A stretch of 64,000 nucleotides of DNA from Mansonella perstans (GCA_037074765.1 JBAMDO010000580.1:620001-684000); one strand, 5' to 3'; shown: positions 1 through 15,100, counted from the first letter of the stretch. The notes: generated by a model not told the origin, from the sequence alone. Made by a program: numbers and translations.

Positions 1-3000
1 CAAAAGATCCTTTAGTAACCAAGTTTTTTCAACACCGAGAGCAGGTAACGACAAATATATCCTACCATCTGCCGAAGTGAATAAGCTTATATAAGTGCGC
101 AAATCTATCGAACCGGCAACTGCTGTCTGAAGCAAGAAATGCAAATGGATTTTTTATATAGTATTATTTATTACTTCACTGGCAAACAACTTATTTCCAA
201 TAATACTTTTCGGCTTACCATACAAATAGATTTAGATAACTTAGGCATATATAAAACAAATAAGTAGATTCATTTACTGACTAAAATGTTTTAAAAAATA
301 AATTAGATAAATATTGGTCCTATATTAAATGCTATATTAGTTGTTTAACCTATAAGCATTCAAGATCGTCCAAATGTTTATGTATTATTACTGTAGAAAT
401 TTGAGAATGACAAAATTTAGATTTATGTCGCCTTCTTAAGCACAAACCCAAGAAGTTGACAAATGGAATTTTTTTACTACAATCAGCTAAAATATTTTAG
501 GGATTTAATTAAATTTTAAAACTGAATGATGTAGTTTTTGAAATTCTGTTGAAAATTTCACAAAACACATATCCTTGAAAATATAAACTGGAAATAAGAG
601 AAGAAACAAACTCGTCCATAGACAACAGCATGTTCACCAAATAAAATAAGCTTTCCAGGAGCACTTATATATAATCCACCAGAAGAACTCGATAAGGATC
701 GCATTGGCGATGTGTGCGTACTACTACTACTAGCTGTCAAAGGCCAGGACGATAATGCGGGTGAATCGCGAACTGAAAATTGATACAAAACATCAAACAA
801 AAAATCCAATCATCAAAATATTTCATCTTCGAATTTGTTGGTTTTTTTTTTTTTTTTTTTTGTAATGCGAATAATAATCAGAAGTATTCTCAAAACAAAC
901 TATTCTTGATATGTCCGAAAATACACAAAAAAAAAAATTGAAAAAAATTATATGAATTTAAAAAAGTTTCGCAAATCAATTAAGAAGACATTGATGAAAC
1001 TAAACATAGAAAAAAGTTAGCAGTGAAATGTTTCAAACTATTGCATCATATTTTCTATGAATACAAAATTTTGATACAAAGAGATTCCTCTTTTGCCGTC
1101 AGATAGATGAAGGGAAAAGTATTATTTGAAGTTTATAGTGAATTCAAACGCTGTGCTGACGATGTTGAATACTGAGCAAGACATTCATGAAGTAGGCAAA
1201 CATCGGAACTCTGACCTTTTGTAATACAGTAGCTATCATCATATGATACAGTAAACCGCGATCGATCCAACTAAACATTCACTTTATCGACTTATGACTT
1301 ATCTTACTCAAAATGGCAAAAAATGCTTGCTTAAAGAAAATATATCACATAAAACCATGAAATCAACACATAAAACTTTCTAAATCTAAAGAACATGACA
1401 TTATGCACTATATTACCACAGTACTATATTACCATAAATTGCTACCTACGGTAATATATTATCATAAATTGCTACTTACAGTACTATATTACCATGAATT
1501 GCTATTTACAGTATTATATTACCATGAATTACTACTTACAGCGTTAAGTAATCAGGGAGTTATACCTTTAGGGGATTGAAATATGTTACTCTCAAATAAT
1601 GTATGCTTAAAAGAACTTTGTGAAAGGTTATCGCATTGAAACAATAAAAAAATACGAAGATAATGGAAAATGGTCGACGATGCTATTTGAAAAACACTTT
1701 TTCTTTCGGTTTTTCTAAAGGATGGTCAGAGACAGAAATAATGTCCAGTAACGATGGACAACTTGTAAGGAACACATGACCTGATCCTTATGAGCATATG
1801 ATCACATGACCTGATCCTTATGAGCATATGACCACATGACCTGATCCTTATGAGCATATGATCACATGACCTGATCCTTATGAGCATATGATGACCACAT
1901 GACCTGATCCTTATGAGCATATGATCACATGACCTGATCCTTATGAGCATATGACCACATGACCTGATCCTTATGAGCATATGACCACATGACCTGATCC
2001 TTATGAGCATATGACCACATGACCTGATCCTTATGAGCATATGACCACATGACCTGATTCTTATGAGCATATGACCACATGACCTGATCCTTATGAGCAT
2101 ATGACCACATGACCTGATCCTTATGAGCATATGACCACATGACCTGATCTTATGAGCATATGACCACATGACCTGATCCTTATGAGCATATGACCACATG
2201 ACCTGATCCTTATGAGCATATGACCACATGACCTGATCCTTATGAGCATATGATCACATGACCTGATCCTTATGAGCATATGACCACATGACCTGATCCA
2301 CATGATCCTTATGAGATACGAACTATGCTAAGTTTGAACTTTTTGGAAAAAAAATTTTTGTTTAATTTGGAGAGGAAAAATTTTCCACATGCCTGACCTA
2401 TTAGATTTTCTTCTTTTAATGAAAAAAGGTTCCTTGAAGAATTAATTTCACTCATCGAATTAATTTCACTCACTGAATCCAATAATCCAATCAATCAATC
2501 AATGAAGACAAAAAGATCAAATTAGTAGTCAGTATGAGTTTTTGCATACATCAAGGTAAAACAAAGGCTAACTAAAATTGATTTTAACGCATAAAATGAG
2601 AAGTGCTCCTATCTCAAGCATAAGCTAAATACATAACCAATAAAATAAGGCTTAACTCACAGCTCTTTCTTATTTCAAAGAAATTGAATTTTAAAAATGA
2701 CTTTAAGAAACTGCTAGTGAAATAAACAGGAAAGTGCTAAAGTTGTACATGTAATTAAATATAAATAATATGTAATTAAATTTTATGAAAGTGTTGCGAA
2801 AGGAGAGTAAGTAGCACAACAATGGAAACAGTATATATATATTACTTCCCACTGGGAATTCAATCCCATACCCATTACATAGCGATTTCAACTAAGTTTG
2901 CTTAAATTTCGGAAAAAAAAATATTGAAAGCATTATGGAAATCTTGAAGAAATTAATTAAAATTCGAGAAAAACGTTAAAGAATCAAATTAGTGAAATGA

Positions 3001-3361
3001 GAAAAGATTGATGGGAAGAGATTGAAAGGCGAGTAATTTAATGAAATATAAAAAAAAAGATATATTAACGAATCATTTTTAAGTAAATAAAGTTAAAAAG
3101 AGAAGAGAATAGATGGAATTAAAATATTAATTTAATTTTTCAATTCATTGAAAAAACTTATTTATTAGCTTTAACTATTAATGAAAAAAAAAAATGTGAA
3201 GAAAAAATGAAAATCTACACTTAGAAATATCAAAGATGAAGTCAGCTTAAAGTAAGCTACATACAGAATTCAAGGAATGAGCCATTGTTTTCCACGGATG
3301 ACGCTGTAATCACGGACGCTGTTGAATTGGGTTGTAGTTGTTCACGTTCCCCTTTTTCCAT
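1..3361 (-). CDS. MVK: Mevalonate kinase, 5' part (runs off window)
   Basis: Mevalonate kinase phosphorylates mevalonate in the isoprenoid pathway (GHMP kinase family, cytosol or peroxisome in animals). Three exons are visible, read right to left: 3361-3265, 772-612 and 126-1, the last cut by the window edge. Splice phases agree (1, then 0). Exon 2 ends with the N-terminal GHMP signature SAPGKLILFGEHAVVYG (residues 69-85), and exon 3 continues with TAVAGSIDLRTYISLF, which aligns with the start of animal MVK. The ATG at 3361 follows an in-frame TAA with no other ATG between. The first 68 residues are Ser/Thr-rich and have no counterpart in human MVK, whose motif begins near residue 8. The ATP-binding loop and the rest of the enzyme lie outside the window. 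Family assignment is secure; the exact 5' end is inferred. Confidence 0.9.
1422..1541. repeat. Degenerate tandem repeat, about 35 bp x 3-4
   Basis: Four imperfect copies of a roughly 35-base unit containing TATATTACCATAAATTGCTA lie in intron 1 of the mevalonate kinase gene. Copies differ by single substitutions. No function is apparent. Confidence 0.8.
1772..2312. repeat. 30-bp minisatellite, about 18 copies
   Basis: A 30-base unit built from CACATGACCTGATCC and TTATGAGCATATG is repeated about 18 times in intron 1 of the mevalonate kinase gene. Most copies differ only at one position (ACC/ATC before ACATG). One copy has an ATG insertion, one lacks a base, and the last is partial. Because the period is divisible by three, several frames stay open and give artefactual repeat ORFs; these are not treated as genes. 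Each unit carries TGACCT and the palindrome CATATG. Confidence 0.97.
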
Positions 3362-3799
3362 TATAATGACTGATACTGACTGCTGTTGTTTTCTCTGTTA
3401 TTGTTGTACTATCCTATTCTGTGCTGTCCTGTCCTGTCTTTCTGAGCTATCAGCGCACTGCAACGCAACTATTTTTATGGATGTCAAATGAATAGATCAA
3501 TCATCAATTTCATCAAATATCAACTCGAAAGTGGAAAAAACAAAAAAAAAAAATAACTGCTAAATCGATCAATTTTTCCTCAAATTCTCATTATCAGTAG
3601 TTATAATTATCACATTAATCATACTTTTAATTGATAAGCATATTTAATTAATTAATGTTGAAATAATTTAAATAAGATCTAAATATTATCAAATGATAGG
3701 AAAAAAAATCGAAAAACTTTTGAAAAAAATCAAAAAACTTTTGTATGTATAAATTTATTAATTTATATATACATTCTAGTAAACAAACATAACATGCGC

Positions 3800-3836
3800 A
3801 CATACACACCACACATACACCACATATACATACACA

Positions 3837-3882
<46 letters not shown>
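3800..3882. repeat. CA/TG microsatellite
   Basis: An imperfect CA-rich stretch with ACATACAC interruptions becomes a pure (CA)n run of about 38 bases at 3845-3882. It lies upstream of the mevalonate kinase start codon. Confidence 0.97.
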
Positions 3883-3887
<5 letters not shown>

Positions 3888-4060
3888 TGAACACGAAAGT
3901 CAATATACTATGACCTTTGATACATTCAATATGCTTGCAGAGCCTTTCTCTTTCTTTGTGAAAAATATTTGATGAAAACTTTTCGTGAATTAATGATTGA
4001 AGAGAATTAGACTGAGTTGCAAATATTCACATATTTGCTTGTCTTTGAATAAATTCATTT

Positions 4061-4267
4061 ATCGATCATGACCTTTCATCGATATAGTTTTCGTTTTCAG
4101 TGACCTAACATACGTAATAATAATTTAACTTAGCAAATATAACTTCACGTCTAGTATGCGTAACCTATCGATCATGACCTCTTATCGACATAGTTTTTGG
4201 TTTCAATGGCCTACTCTATGATATGATAATTTAGCAAATATAGCTTCACGTCTAGTATGCGTAACCA
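4061..4267. repeat. 106-bp tandem duplication
   Basis: Two adjacent diverged copies begin with ATCGATCATGACC (4061 and 4167) and end with CACGTCTAGTATGCGTAACC. Both copies carry ATCATGACCT. The position is intergenic, 5' of the mevalonate kinase gene. Confidence 0.85.
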
Positions 4268-7200
4268 ATTAGCGTAACAAAATTATTAAGAGTATTTTTT
4301 TGAAAAGTACTAATGATTGAATGTAATAAATTTTCCATATTTCTTTAAAAAATTATAATTTCTTATCTGGTTAAAAAATCAGTCAGTTAATTAAGAAATA
4401 AATGATGCAAAAGTGATGGAGTGGAGGAGGAAAGAAAGATTGTGTAGAAATAGAGGCTATGTTGACAATTGCTAATATTGCTAGACAAATTGATTTTAAC
4501 ATGAAAAAGACTTTAAAAGATAAGAGGACAACGGGTGAGCAAAAATCTCATTGCTTTTAGATGTGCCATGTCACATGTTTCCTAGATTTCATTAATATTC
4601 ATTCTCTCAAGAGGATAATAGTTTTAATAACTTTCACATTTTGGGTACCACAATAACGTGACATTCAATTTGTGTTTTTTTTTTTTTTTTTTTTTATACT
4701 AAAAAATAGCCTTAAAATTGAGCATAATTATTTATCTTAATTTAATCAAAAAAAAAATTTTTATTTTCACAATTGTAAAATTATTGCATTATAGAAAGTT
4801 ATCATAAAGTTACTTGCAAATGCTTATTTTATGATAACAACAAAGTTAGTCAATGACAATGACGGCACTTATTGCGTTGAAGCAATAATTTCCTAAAAGT
4901 TAATTCCAGTTCGCTTGATGAGTTAAATGATTTTTAAAAGAAATATTTAAGTGCAAACAGGAAATGAAAAAGGAGAGAAATATTAAGGAAAAGAGAGAGA
5001 GAGCAACATTCAAGCAACCAATTTCAACTTCAAAGCATTCATCCATTAGCATCTTTAACTTTTATTGAACACATGCCCCATATTTAACACTTTCTCAAAT
5101 TATGTGAAAAAAAAAAAAAAATAAGAAAGAATGAAGAAATATGAATTGGCGATTAGGCTACTAGAAGAAGAGAGTCAAATGGGCAAAAGTTATGACTAAG
5201 AAAATAAATAGAAATTATTGCTTCATCATGATTTTGGACGAAAAAAGCTTTCCCTTCCATTCTCACTTTTACTCTCTTTTCAAACTTACTTTTTAAAGAA
5301 TTCATTTTTTGTGAATTTTTTCTTAGAGAAAAAGATGAATATGAATGAGAAAAGTAAGGTAAAATAAAGCGAATAGTGAACTGAAAGAGTAACTGGTCTG
5401 AAATTTATGGTATGGAAAAACAAGAATACTCCTGGAATGCTTCTATCAAGCACTACATTGTCGACCAAACTTTTCGCTCCAGTTGATATTGTTAAATTGG
5501 CAGCCTTATTCCATCTTCAGAAACGGAACTTCTGAAGTTTTCAAATCTGATCTAATGAAATTTCAGCAATCTCACCCATTCTTAAAAGCTCTAAAGTTAA
5601 TATCAGATAACAGCTTTAATAAATCCACAAGAGGCTGGAATTTAGTCCTACTGCTCCGTTCAACAATGAGATGAAAATATTGAAAATTTTTCACGCATTC
5701 TGAAAAGGATTCATTTTAATCAGTCACTAGAAGTTTTGGATAAAATCAAATCTGTCGTTGAAATACTCAAAAACAATTCTTTATTGAATTATTTTTTTCC
5801 ATCATTTCTGGATGAAATAAAAATTTGGATAAAATAAAGCTCCTAATTTCTCATGTCATCAGCATATCACTTTTAATATGTCATATTGAATTTTTTGCTT
5901 TCCATTCACTTTGGATGAAATTAAATTTTGTAGCATAAAATAGTTGACGGAAAGAGAATTTGCAGAAAAAGAAGCACAAGAAAAAACTTTGAAACTGTAA
6001 CGTACACAAGATGGAATTTAAAAAAACATGCAAATCATTAGAGGCAAGAAATTTTGAGAGAGTGCTGAGAAAAAAATATCTTAAAACTTTATCGCTGATT
6101 TATAACCGAAAAAAAGATTTGTTAACTGACAAGTGAGTGACAAGGGTAGCGGTAGATGGGAACGGCGACAAAACCACTTTGCATTTAAATTGGGATGACA
6201 TAATGCTGATAAGAATTTAAGATCAGAAATGAAATACCAGATTAGATCGAAAAAAACATGAAATAAAAAAAAAATGAACCTAGATGGTCACGCAGTTTTT
6301 TGCTGTTAAAATTTAAAATTTTATGGTTTTCCCGCAATGGGTTTTTTCATTATTTTGAATGCTTAAAAAATCCTTTGATCATTTAGTTGCTCAAAATCAA
6401 CTAGAAATTTAAAAATTCAAGAATTTTGATACGGATCATTTTGTTAAATACTCATTAACTGGACTGTTGAAATCAACATAAGTTTCAGTCTTGTTGGTAA
6501 ACGGGAAAATGGCGATTATGATAGTATATTTTATAAAATCGTTAATCGATGGTTTTAATCATTATAGTAGGCATATCATATGTCTCATTATTGTTTACCA
6601 CCAATATTTCTAGAAAAAAATTCTGTCTTAATTCTGGAGCAAAGTTTAAGTGACTTAATGAAGCGGAAATTAGTTGAGTATTATAGAAACTTGAGATAAA
6701 AAAATGAAAATAAAGTAGCAGTCCAATAATTATTATTCCGAAACGAAAGTTCAGGCAAATTCAAAAAGGTCATTGTATATAAATCACTTTGATCACCAAA
6801 TATCAAGCAAAGTTTACATTCAATGTCTCAATGTATAGCTAAACAGCAGCTCTATTACAAGCAAGAAGTAATATCACAAAAAATGTAACTGTTGAAATCT
6901 TTCAGTGAAATGAAATTCAACAAAAAGAGCACTGTTAGGAAAAAACGTATTAGTCCATTACCGCTTATTTTAGGTATTGGTCATTTGATGAGATTTGTAT
7001 CTGATAAAATATACGATTATGAAAGCCGAAAGTGCACAAATGAATGACTTTGACAAACAAAGAAGTTCATTTAAAAGACATATTCGAAGTAAATGTAAGC
7101 CAAAGACGGGGAAATTTATTACTATGAGTATTGAAGAAAGAATGAGTCCTGTCTATTCAGAGTCAGTGACAATAGACAAAAATTTGTTAATTCAAAATTC

Positions 7201-8362
7201 CCAATGAGAAGCATGAAAACCCGAAAAAAAAGAAATTGATCATTAATTGAAATTAAAACTTGAAATCATTTTTATTAAGTCGAAGAGTCAGTATTTAGAA
7301 AAATAAACCACAAATAATTTTTAAAAATTTAATTTTAATCAAATTCGGGACATCGGTGGAATACCATATTTAGTATGCCTCTATTGAACTGTTAATGTAC
7401 ATAGGATTTGAACTGTCGATGAAATTGACGACGAAATGGATGGGAGTTTGAAACGGAATGAATTCCAAAGAAGATCCATAAACTTTCTTCACTCTCATAT
7501 TATCAGTGAGATAAATCCAGAGTTTTAGAATAGGTTAATTAGTAAGGCTATGTGTTTTCAAGCTTTGAACAAAGGAGAACAATAAGGAAATGATTATGAA
7601 TTGATAATAAGTTAAGTGATTTCTTTATAGTCTCAATTTAGTTGATTTGAAATTCATTCATTTATTATCCAGACAAATCAAAAATAATGTGATAGGTCAG
7701 CGTAAAGCATCACAATCATATCCAAGCTAATTGCATACACCACTTCAACAACAGCTATACTTCCGAAACATAAAAACATTTCATAAAAATATCGCATTAG
7801 TATAATCTATAAGCCATACTGTCTAAATAACACTTTACTGTAAGTGAACATATTATTCATCGATAAACTAGAACCGTATTGAAATCATTTTTAGCATTGT
7901 CCCGTATAATAATATAACGAACACTCAGCAACTGCAATTCATTGCAAAGCTCATCTCCGAATAAATGCAATTCAATTATCGGATTTTAGTTTTGCAAAAT
8001 TTTTTATGTGTTGGTTATAAGAGCTTTAACCATACGTTGAATACATTTCATTGAGGGTACCATATGTATTGTGGATAGCGATAATAACAATTTAAAGTTA
8101 ATTGAAAAGTAACGAATGATATATTATTTTATTGTTTAGATAATAAACAACGATATAGTAATTTTGAAGGTTAAAAAAAAATTTAAAAAATGAAAAATTA
8201 AAAAGATTACTGCAACATTTTTTTTTTAATATTTTGCCAGAAAAACATCGAGTACAAGAGAAAAGGACAATCATTTGAGTAGAGGAAATACAAGAATATA
8301 AAGTGTTGCTTGGAATACTTGGAATCAAACTTAATCCTATTTTATCCGGCATTTGCATGTAT

Positions 8363-8436
8363 GAATAGAAAAAAACGATTTTATTCACTTGCAGTGATTG
8401 AATAGAAAAGAACGACTTTATTCACTTGCAGTGATT
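8363..8436. repeat. 37-bp tandem duplication
   Basis: Two near-identical adjacent copies of a 37-base unit that contains TTATTCACTTGCAGTGATT. Intergenic; no function apparent. Confidence 0.85.
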
Positions 8437-9134
8437 GATATGCAAGAATGAAATGAAGAATCTGTTTATATATCGTTTTATATTTGTCTGTCATCATAAA
8501 AAAAAAATAATAGCCTAGAATTGCTTGACAATTCAAACGTAAAGTGAAAAAAAAAAAAAAAAGAAAATGAATTGCTCAAAATTAAATTTCTCACACATTC
8601 CTATTTTAAATCAAACTTGATGAATAAATTTGTAATCAAGTGCTGAACATCCTCTCACTATATTCATTATTTGGCTATTTATTATATTGAAATATTATTA
8701 TAATGGCTTACCCTTATATTATAATATAAGCCTTAATTTTCAATTTATGCTAATGTTTTTGGCATGAAATCAAAAAAGTCTTTATCGCTGGTGGCTTTGC
8801 TTTTCATAAACGAGAATTTGGGGGACTAATGACTAAGAAGGCTAATAAAAATTAGCATTCTTAGCAATGACTAAGAAGGCTAATAATGCAGGGATAGACA
8901 AATGCGTTTGCATTTGCAAATAGAGTGGAAGGTTTGCTTAGGCGATGGAAGAAGTGATGTACGGGTTTTTGCTAAAAATCTCCTAAGCTTTAAATTCATA
9001 TTAAAAAATCGTATTGTTCTATGAATAATCGTAAAAGAGACGATACTATTATAAACTGTGTGATTTTGATATGAAATCAAAAAAGTAATGAACAAATTTC
9101 TGCACGACAATTGACTGATTATTTGCCGTTATCT

Positions 9135-9170
<36 letters not shown>

Positions 9171-12100
9171 GAAATTACTAACAGACAGTAAAAATTGCCA
9201 TAAGTAAAAATCATTGAAAATAATTTAAATATTTATGCAATAATATAATATTATTAAGATTAACTAACTTATTACTCATTCAATAATGACAAACAATTAA
9301 TTTTTAATGAAGAGATGAAGCAGCTAGGAAAGTCACAATGAAATGTGCTATGAATTTATCCTGAACTTGGTGATAGATATAGATAAAAAGTGAATATGTA
9401 AAGATTAAGTGAGGAATAAGAGCGCAAAGGGAAAGAGAATGAAGAAAGTTTTGGGAAAGGAGTGAAAATAAAAAGGGATTGAAAAAAATTTAAGTTAAGC
9501 AGTTTAAGCTGTTATCCAATAATCATTCTGCATCAGAGGGGAATGAAAAGAAATGAAGGAAAAGATGGAAAACAAACTGGCACAAAGCAATTCCTCAGAG
9601 ATAGGAAGGTGCATTTATTATTTTTCATTTTCATCCTCCATCCGTACAAACTACAAATACATATCCTTTATGAGCTTTTTTTTTTTTTTTTTTTCATTCT
9701 AGATTAGATTGAAAAAAGTAAAGAAAAAACACTTTTAAAAATACCAAAACAAGCTTTATTTTTAAAAAAAAAATAGTAAAAGGAATGAATAATAAGGACA
9801 AATAAGTTGTTAACTTCAAGATTTCATGCCAAGATCGAGACAACTGTACAAATAACATATCAAAAAACAAGACACAAATTTATCATTTTAGTTTACCCTT
9901 AAGTGTAATTCCCATCTCGTCGAGATTTAGTCTTATTTCTAACTCAAAAAAAAAAACTCAAAAAATTGCAAAGATTTATCTTTATGTTAACCTCAATTAA
10001 TTATTGAACGGTTTTACTAACTTTTCATCCATTTTCCATTTTCATAAATAAAAAACAGGCGAGAAGCGTTTAGCAATGAAGAATGAAGTGTTTGCTAAGT
10101 CTTTTGATCACTATAGAAGCGTCAATATTCAACAAAAAATTAAATCAATGCGTTATTCCTTTTTTTGATTTTCTAATCATAATGATAAAATCAAAGTTCA
10201 CACATTAAATGTCCAAACATTTCTAGGCGAACCTTTCTAGATATAAAATTTTTTTGAAAAACTGTACAGAATTCCTTCTAATTATTCAAAATATAGATCA
10301 ATATCGTATTATATTCGGAATAACAATAAAACTAACAAGCTCCCTTCTCTCTCTCTCTTTCTCTTTCCTTCATAAATCTCAAGAATTGTTTCAATTAAGA
10401 TTCTGAGGTAGAATTCAGACCACTGACGACCAGTACCGATTGGTTTAGAAAATGAAATTTAATATGAAATTCAAATTCTCATAGATATCGTACACTTTCT
10501 TAGCTCCAATATAAATATTATTTCGGATTAATGAGAATGATGAAAGGAGCCAAAGATTAGCTTTCTCCTATACTGATAAGAACTGAAAAAACCGGAACAA
10601 AAGCAAAGTCACACACCAAGCAAATATGGATATTTTGTATTTACTAGCAAAAAAACCAGAAATTAAAAAAGAAATATTCTTAAAGACCCAGCCGGAACTG
10701 AAGTAAAGACCTTGTTTTCACATCTCTGAGTTCTTAATTTTTTTTTCGGAATTCATGGAATAGCATTTTAACTAATGGAAAAAGGACAAGAGAGTAAAAA
10801 TCCGAGATTCCTACGCTAGCGAAAAACAGGTATTATCGTCAGGTGAATGTTTTTCATAAGGAAAAGCAACAGAAGACTAAGATTTGTGTTATTACTTTGT
10901 GGCCTTATTCGGTTCATTGTCACATACAAAGGATGACATTTTTGGATGCATTTTATTATGCGACATTTTTAAGGAAACAAATATGCAAAATGATAAATAT
11001 CCGAAAAGTAAACAATGGCTTTAAGATGAGGTTGAGCAGGAAAAAGAGGTGAATTTTGAGAGTGATGTGAAATGACGAATAAGTTGGAAAAAATTGTCAT
11101 GCATCCAATTGTCGAGCCAATTCTTTCTTCTCAGTTAAGTTAACTTAGAGCAGTGATTTTAAATTCAGTGGTGTTTCATCAACTATTTGATAAAAAACAC
11201 AGTGACAGGCTACTAATAATGTCCTGATAACGATGCATCATCCGATGATCATAAACTCTGAGGGAATTCTTTGATGAAACACTTTCAACTTTGAATTCAA
11301 GATTGACATGAAGGAAAAAAGAGTGAAAAGCAAGTGGATTTAATAGCTTAACTAAAAAGTGGCTCAAGAAGTATTAATTTAAATGATGCTACGAAAATAA
11401 GGAAAAGAAGCCTTTATCATTGTATTTATAAAGCAATTGTTCAGCTTTCCTGTCCCTATTTAAAACAGCGAATCATTTGTTTGATATTTATTTTTCATTT
11501 TGATAAATAATACTCTTTTAATTAAAAGTTAAACTTTCACTTATGCAAGAACAAATAGAATCTGACAAAATTACATATAACGTCGAAAGTGGAACGCAGT
11601 AAGTCGAACAATTTTGATTTTCTCACTAATGTTAAACTGCCTCCGATTATAGAACAAGTTTAAAGTTAAATTTCAAAGGAAGAATGTGAAACAACCTTTG
11701 CTTCAATTTTCTCAACTTTGTGAAAAAACAAAAAGTGTGTTTACATAGAAATTTGATTACACAAAACATTTATTATCAATGGAAAAATTTAACTGATAGA
11801 CGAAACTGTCATTCTTTTTTACCTCCTTTTGTTATCCATTTCTAAATACGGCCAACATGTAACTAACGAGCAAGAAATGAAAGGTAATATATACCATATA
11901 TACTTTCCTGGTAACAATTAACTTTATTAACACTTATTTTTATATTTTATAAAAAAATGCGATCGATTCCAATTAACAGATAAATAAAGTAGAAAATGGA
12001 AACAAAAGAAGTAATGAAAGTTAAAAAAAAGCAATATTAATGAATAGCGCCCAGCAAATCTGATGAATTATTGCTCTTCGTTCCTTTTTATTCAGTCCTT

Positions 12101-15100
12101 TTTACTTTCATACTTTCGCAATACTGAGCTAACTTTTTAAAAAAAAAAAAAGAAATTTCTTTTATGCTTCTTTAGAAGCTGGAGAAAAATTTGATGAGAA
12201 AAAGTGTGGTTAAAATTTCCGAAAAAAAATGGAAATTTCCAAGAAAATTCCGAAAAAAGAATTTTGGAATCGATTAAATACAAGAATAATAAATGACAGC
12301 AATGATGATAAGAAAGAGAGGAGAAGTTTGTTTACAAAAAAAGAATAGGATCGATTGTAGGTTTGTATATGAAATATATGAAAAAAAGAAATTTGAATTA
12401 GTTTTTAGCTTAAGATTTAAGATGTAACTGTCAAAATAAGATAGTATTGATAGAAAAGAATGCTGTTTATCATTATTACTGCAGGAAGATGGATACTTCC
12501 CCAGAGATAGAGCAATAGTTGGCGAATTGTTGAATGGATATTAAGAGATAGGCAGAAACTCTTCGAAAACGATCTGAAGTCTGCTGTCAATCAAATACGG
12601 AAGATAAGGGAACCAAAAGTAAAATCTTCCTCTAGAAATAGTATAAAGCTAAAAGATCATAAACAGAACACTTCAAGTAAAATTTTGAAACAACCTCATA
12701 GTAGCTTTCTTTATATAACCAATCATTGCCTATCTTAACTCAGATCGTTTCAAATATAGTATTTAGAATAATACACATTCTATACTTCTACATCAATCAT
12801 ATATTAACTGAGATGAAGTATATTGAATGAAGAACGAGAGAACACTCTCTGAGTAGCTCAATTCAAAAATTCACTGATTAGCTTTACAAAAAACTTCTCA
12901 AGTCTTTTAATTTCTCACTGTCTTTTTCTCTCTTTTTTAATAGACCTTTCATCAGGAATGACAAACAAACGATCTGTCAAATGAGCTTTCTGACATTCTT
13001 AATGACCAACAGACCATCATCATACATCAGCATTTCATTTAAAATAAAATGATTTGTAATTTTGATTGATTAGCTGAGAACTAAACAAAGATAATCAATG
13101 AATTTCTTCCACTCAAACAACAATTCTAATATGCAGTATAAACAAATAATAGTATAGATTCTGAAGACTATCATGCGGTCATTATTACCGTTACTTAACA
13201 TTGCCATATCATGATTTTATTCAGAATGTCTTAGTAAAAATTGTTTATAACATGGGAGAAGTGTATTGTATTGGGAAGAAAAATCAAATACAATATCAGA
13301 TCAGTGAAACAATTAACAGAATATTTGGAAGAAATATCAGGAAGTTTGGGAGACAACAATAATTCAGAAAAAGCTGAAAGAGCTTAGAATGAATACGTAT
13401 TTTCTAGCTAAATTAAAATTATCGACTATTCAAAGACTTTCCGAAGCTTTTTTTAATCATTTCATTTATATGATGGATCATAATCTGACAATTATGTAAT
13501 TATTAATTCATAAAAAATCTATTGATTATAAAATGAGAAGTTAAATGAGTTTGAAAAGAAGTGGAATTTGAAAGAAGTGTGCGATAGAAGTTTGTAAGCA
13601 GGCGGTGACAGAAGGAGCAGCTATTTAGAGTGGAACGAAACTTGGCAAGCTGTGTTAAGTGAGTCGAAGGTAACAGAGGAGAGGGATTTGTTGCTGTTAA
13701 CACAAATTTTTGACGTCCTTCCGACTTCTCGTATTAAGCAGCTTATTGTGTTTCCATTGAACGCCTAAAAACATTTCAGAAAGTTTTACTTTGAAATGCC
13801 ATTCCGAAAAACTTTTAGTTTTAAAAAATAATTGAATTATGCAGCACTTTTACGAATCATGAAGACTAGAGTTTGATTAAATTCTTGAACTCGAAGATCA
13901 AAAAATTAATTTGAAATAATTTAAGAATTAAAATATGAAATGAAATTTTAAACTTAAAGAAATACACATGCTGTTCAACTGACAAATTTTAATTTAGTCC
14001 TACTTAGTGAGTAAATTCAGTCTGTTTCAAGTTCTTCAAATTTAATGACGCGAAAAAAAGTTGGATTTTGTAGGTAAAAAGTTAACATGCTTTCGCTAAT
14101 TAATTAATTAACTATAGTAAAAGTGTTGAATAAGTGAAAAATGCTCAAAATAAAAGGACACGTTGTTTGGAAGAAGAAATCTTTCAATTTGCGATGGCGA
14201 TAAGATTGTGTTAAAAACCATTGTTCATTCAAAATATTTAATGCATTATTTAGGAATGTGAAGCATAGCGTAAAAATTTTCGCGAAAAATACTTTGAGCT
14301 GAAAATTTAATAAGTTGTAGTTTATTAATATTTGATATTTCTACCCTATCCATTAACTTTGCAGGCAATAAAAAATCAGTTTGTGTCACCAGAATGCAAC
14401 ACTGGTAGTCACTAAGCTTTACTTTCAAAAATTCAATAACAAAAAAATTTGGCGAATTTTGAATGTTGTCAAATTCTGAGGTTCAAAATTCGCTATATTT
14501 GCGATAATGTAAATTACATTCACTGCAACTTATTTCGCGATTTTTTTCAAATTTATTGAACGATGAAGTAAAGTGTCGGCAAAGTCCATTTTTATGATCA
14601 AATGGATTCAGTAAAATTGTAATAAATCCAATTTCGTTATAGATGGATTTTAAAAAACTCGCCTTCATCCATAAAGTACTTTATCATACTACAGTAGGCT
14701 AGTCCCAAGTGGTTAAAGCTCCTCATTCTCAATTTTTACTGACATGACTCTTTTTTCTAAATAATAATGTCCTATTTGTAATTCGTTATTTAGGACTAAA
14801 GTTTTAGAAAATCAAAATTTCGCAGAATTCAAATTCTTACAATAATTTGTTAAATTTGCACATCTTGACATTTCATATTCAGCACAGTTTTTACAAAACG
14901 GTGCAATGATTTCTAAATCGTCATTTCATCAATTTATTTATTCCTCGACCGGACAGCATTACATTTCATAGTTCATGCTTCTCAAAATTTGATTAAATTG
15001 GTGATGAAATCAGTAGTTGCACGAATCCCTTAATTTTTTTATCTTCTTTCCATATATTTGATCATTTTTAATTTTGCAACATTTCATAAAAATCATAATT

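Noticed and set aside
1726..2303. Repeat-encoded ORFs (167, 71 and 60 residues) over the 30-bp array
   Set aside because: They only reflect a unit length divisible by three inside a mevalonate kinase intron.
3648..3887. Cysteine/valine-rich ORF
   Set aside because: Translation of the CA/TG microsatellite.
5483..7207. Plus-strand ORFs of 63 and 70 residues
   Set aside because: Low-information sequence, no splice partners, within what AT-rich DNA gives by chance.
8700..8740. Perfect 16-base palindrome TTATATTATAATATAA
   Set aside because: Expected in AT-rich DNA; no flanking gene or element terminal repeats.
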